From Verrucomicrobiota bacterium (GTDB taxonomy: Bacteria; Verrucomicrobiota; Verrucomicrobiia; Methylacidiphilales; Verrucolacustridaceae): a stretch of DNA of 8,430 nucleotides. The translations under genes and the position numbers were made by a program. Within the stretch, counting starts at the first letter, position 1, and each line of letters starts with the position of its first letter. This document shows positions 7,005 through 8,430 of the stretch, in pieces. The stretch is from NCBI GenBank assembly GCA_010031845.1, contig RGYX01000034.1, positions 1 through 8,430 on the forward strand, read 5' to 3'. The notes beneath the pieces are model-generated. The model was not told the DNA's origin. It was given only the letters and a program-made list of their open reading frames with translations, and ran no database searches.

Positions 7005-7109
7005 GGGGAACAAAGATTAAGATGGAAGATGAGGATGAAGTCAGCAGGAAAAGTGAGATCCCTTTCCAGGGGTTGGGCGCGCAGCGAAACTGTGAAATGA
7101 TCCGGGTTG

Positions 7110-7466
7110 ATGGGGATCGGTCACGAGGAAAGGAGGGACGAGGACCTCATGGCGCAAATCGCCACGGGGGATGAGGAGGCTTTTCGTCAATTGATCGAGC
7201 GGCATCAGGACCGGGTGTATGGAACGGTGGCAAAAATGTTGGGTGGGACGGGGCCGGATGTGGAGGAGTTGGCCCAAGAGATCTTTTTGAGGGTTTGGCG
7301 GGCAGCTCCCAAGTATCAGGTGAAAGCGAAATTCACGACGTGGTTGATGACCATCACCAGAAATCTGGTCTTCACCTTTTTCGAGTCCAAAGGAAGAAAG
7401 AGAGAGGAACTGCATGAGATCCCGGAAACGGAGGATGATTTTGCGGAGGGCAAAGGCGGGTGCTAG
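7110..7466 (+). CDS. ECF-type sigma factor, sigma2 part (frame-disrupted N-terminal half)
   Basis: This frame encodes 118 aa with the sigma70 region 2 of an ECF sigma factor, which binds RNA polymerase and recognises and melts the -10 element. It begins with DEDLMAQIATGDEEAF (10-25) and continues through VEELAQEIFLRVW (51-63, the core-binding helix) and FTTWLMTITRNLV (75-87, the -10 recognition region). It then enters the linker (IPETEDDF) and stops at TAG 7464-7466, before any region 4. Region 4 continues in the +1 frame from 7414 (next entry). The linker appears shorter than in typical relatives, which suggests loss of bases that are not a multiple of three. The ATG at 7110 keeps the conserved DEDLM start; an ATG at 7149 has a better upstream AGGAGG but would cut into the conserved helix. 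This is either a pseudogene half, an assembly error or a subunit of a two-part sigma factor. Confidence 0.75.
   Translation: MGIGHEERRDEDLMAQIATGDEEAFRQLIERHQDRVYGTVAKMLGGTGPDVEELAQEIFLRVWRAAPKYQVKAKFTTWLMTITRNLVFTFFESKGRKREELHEIPETEDDFAEGKGGC
7403..7408 (+). promoter_or_regulatory. Shine-Dalgarno-like site for the sigma4 frame
   Basis: AGAGGA lies 5 nt upstream of the ATG at 7414, inside the sigma2 coding frame. It matters only because it would allow the sigma4 domain to be translated as its own polypeptide. In such purine-rich coding sequence it may be chance (it falls in codons for Arg/Glu-rich linker). Confidence 0.3.
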
Positions 7467-7650
7467 AGCTTGTGCGGAACTGCCCAAGGCCCAGCGGATG
7501 GTGGTGCACCTGAGGCAATACGAGGGCATGGAGTTTGAGGAAATTTCCCAAGTCATGGGGATGAGTCTGACCGCGGCTAAAGCGTTGATGTTCAGGGCCC
7601 GGGAAAATTTGCGTGATAAACTTTCTGGTTATTTTGGCGCATCCAATTAA
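7414..7650 (+). CDS. ECF-type sigma factor, sigma4 part (C-terminal half in the +1 frame)
   Basis: A 78-aa reading frame holding sigma70 region 4, the helix-turn-helix that recognises the -35 element. ARACAELPKAQRMVVHLRQ (17-35) matches the usual LPxxQR entry helix, and FEEISQVMGMSLTAAKALMF (41-60) is the helix-turn-helix. RARENLRDKL closes the domain. Residues 1-15 are Arg/Lys-rich and look like linker bases read in the wrong frame. Its ATG overlaps the sigma2 frame by 53 nt and has its own Shine-Dalgarno-like AGAGGA (7403-7408) at 5-nt spacing, so separate translation is conceivable. Without the frame break this would be the C-terminal half of one ordinary ECF sigma factor. The putative anti-sigma gene starts 22 nt downstream. 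Confidence 0.7.
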   Translation: MRSRKRRMILRRAKAGARACAELPKAQRMVVHLRQYEGMEFEEISQVMGMSLTAAKALMFRARENLRDKLSGYFGASN

Positions 7651-7672
7651 GAAAAAGGCAGTTTAATCTCAT

Positions 7673-8002
7673 ATGAACAAAAAGAGGAACGAGCAGGGGG
7701 AGGAGGGATTGGGCAGGGAGTTGGAGGGGTTGTTGGCCTTTGTGCCTCCGCCCAAGGCTCCGGCATGGTTTGCGGCCAAGACACTGGCAAGATTGCGGGC
7801 GGAAAAAAGAGAGAAACGGGGGGGGTGGCTGAGGATCCCGCATTGGAGGTGGTTAGCAGCGGGGCTAGGGGTCGCCCTTTTGCTTGTTGGAATCTTACGA
7901 CCGGATCGGGCGTCGCTTCAGATCAGTGATGCTGAGGTGTATGCCGCTCTAAATGCCCTCGTGCAGGAGGATGAGGAGAGCCGGTGGTGGGCTGGCCTAT
8001 GA
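7673..8002 (+). CDS. Small single-pass membrane protein, putative anti-sigma factor
   Basis: A 109-aa protein with a charged, probably cytoplasmic N-terminal segment (1-57), one hydrophobic helix (about 58-76, WRWLAAGLGVALLLVGIL) and a short C-terminal tail (77-109) rich in acidic residues. The Lys/Arg cluster just before the helix predicts N-in orientation. The N-terminal part contains RELEGLLAFVPPPKAPAWF followed by a basic helix, AAKTLARLRAEKREKR. No zinc-binding H-x3-C-x2-C motif is present, so it is not a ZAS-type anti-sigma. The role is inferred from position: immediately after the sigma4 frame (22 nt) and overlapping the next gene by ATGA. Small one-TM proteins in this place often sequester the sigma, as CnrY does. 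I do not recognise a named family. Confidence 0.65.
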   Translation: MNKKRNEQGEEGLGRELEGLLAFVPPPKAPAWFAAKTLARLRAEKREKRGGWLRIPHWRWLAAGLGVALLLVGILRPDRASLQISDAEVYAALNALVQEDEESRWWAGL

Positions 8003-8430
8003 GATTTTTGTATTTTTCAATCCTGCTGGCTTGGGGGATGGCCGGGTCCCATTTGGAAGCCCAGACTTCTGGTCCCGGCGGGACCAATGTAGTGGAGAAA
8101 CCGGCAAAACCACGGCCGCCGAGGATTCCGGATGGTCCCATGGTTCCCAAACGGGGAATGATTCAACGGGACAAGGATCAGTTCTGGGCCGGACCGCAGG
8201 ATGCAAACCGTTTTATCGAAATTCTCACGTTGGCGATGGTGGCGAAAGACCAGCTTCAGGCGAAGCTGGGGGAGTGGCCGACCTTCCAAAAGTTTTCCGA
8301 GCCGCAAAAAACCCGATTGATTGAGAGGATCGAGGGATTTCGGGATCAGGCCCGCAAAGAGGCTCTCGAGGTGGCCCAAGAGTTTCAATTGGCCGTGAGT
8401 CCGGAAAATCAGGAGGATTTCATCAGGAAG
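7999..8430 (+). CDS. Exported helical protein of unknown function (partial, 3' end beyond window); possible periplasmic sensor
   Basis: The frame is open from the ATG at 7999 to the window end (144 codons, no stop). The start overlaps the anti-sigma stop as ATGA (7999-8002). Residues 1-21 look like a signal peptide: MR, a hydrophobic core (FLYFSILLAWGMAG), then a probable cleavage after SHLEA. A proline/lysine-rich segment follows (34-52, PAKPRPPRIPDGP). Then comes a predominantly helical, charged region (about 67-144) with FWAGPQDANRF, WPTFQKFSEPQKTRL and EGFRDQARKEALEVAQEF. No cysteine or obvious metal site is visible in this part. Its place as the third gene of a sigma/anti-sigma unit suggests an envelope sensor or co-regulator, by analogy with CnrX-type or DUF3106/Spy-like proteins. 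The analogy is positional, not demonstrated homology. Confidence 0.7.
   Translation, partial: MRFLYFSILLAWGMAGSHLEAQTSGPGGTNVVEKPAKPRPPRIPDGPMVPKRGMIQRDKDQFWAGPQDANRFIEILTLAMVAKDQLQAKLGEWPTFQKFSEPQKTRLIERIEGFRDQARKEALEVAQEFQLAVSPENQEDFIRK

Noticed and set aside
6321..7100. A 259-codon plus-strand open frame opposite yebC
   Set aside because: Gly-rich composition without domains, antisense to a well-conserved YebC. Same skew explanation.
7073..7101. Promoter for the sigma factor (TTGGGC-17-AATGAT)
   Set aside because: The -35 matches only about half the consensus, and an ECF autoregulatory promoter would not be expected to look like this. Too weak to call.
7445..7470. Programmed +1 frameshift in the sigma factor, prfB-like
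   Set aside because: GGAGGG lies about 10 nt before the TGC-TAG site, whereas prfB has its SD-like site about 3 nt before a CTT-TGA slip. TGC-TAG is not a known slippery pair, and a shortened linker points to deletion instead.

Overview
The window is GC-rich and gene-dense, from a Gram-negative, LPS-making bacterium. Protein style (ThiG, LpxI, the sigma/anti-sigma/periplasmic trio) and gene order suggest Verrucomicrobiota. That placement is an impression from reading and is only moderately secure, because no search could be run. The + strand is G-rich even across genes coded on the - strand, which suggests it is the leading replication strand.

Layout. (1) 1-72, minus: the first 24 codons of a gene that looks like nusA. 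Its upstream region (73-242) holds a plausible promoter and a strong intrinsic-terminator hairpin lying between that promoter and the start codon, so an attenuator is possible. (2) 243-3216, plus: a lipid A operon of lpxI, a Gfo/Idh/MocA oxidoreductase and lpxB, joined by two ATGA stop/start overlaps. LpxI and LpxB catalyse consecutive steps (UDP-diacylglucosamine to lipid X to the lipid A disaccharide). The oxidoreductase sits where GnnA is found in organisms making 3-amino lipid A sugars. (3) 3145-4023, minus: a short-chain polyprenyl diphosphate synthase that converges on and overlaps the end of lpxB by 72 bp. (4) 4024-4142: a divergent intergenic region with a 26-bp perfect palindrome. (5) 4143-6277, plus: thiG-thiH-thiS, the thiazole branch of thiamine synthesis. 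(6) 6291-7004, minus: a YebC/PmpR-family protein. (7) 7110-8430, plus: an ECF-type sigma factor broken into sigma2 and sigma4 reading frames, then a small one-TM putative anti-sigma protein, then an exported helical protein that runs off the window.

Most of the window is ordinary biosynthesis. The parts worth a second look are the split sigma factor with its membrane and periplasmic partners, the attenuator-like leader of nusA, the convergent lpxB/prenyltransferase overlap, and the GnnA-like gene in the lipid A operon. I saw no mobile element, CRISPR array, tRNA or rRNA. No stretch longer than 300 bases lacks a gene; the longest gap is 73-242.
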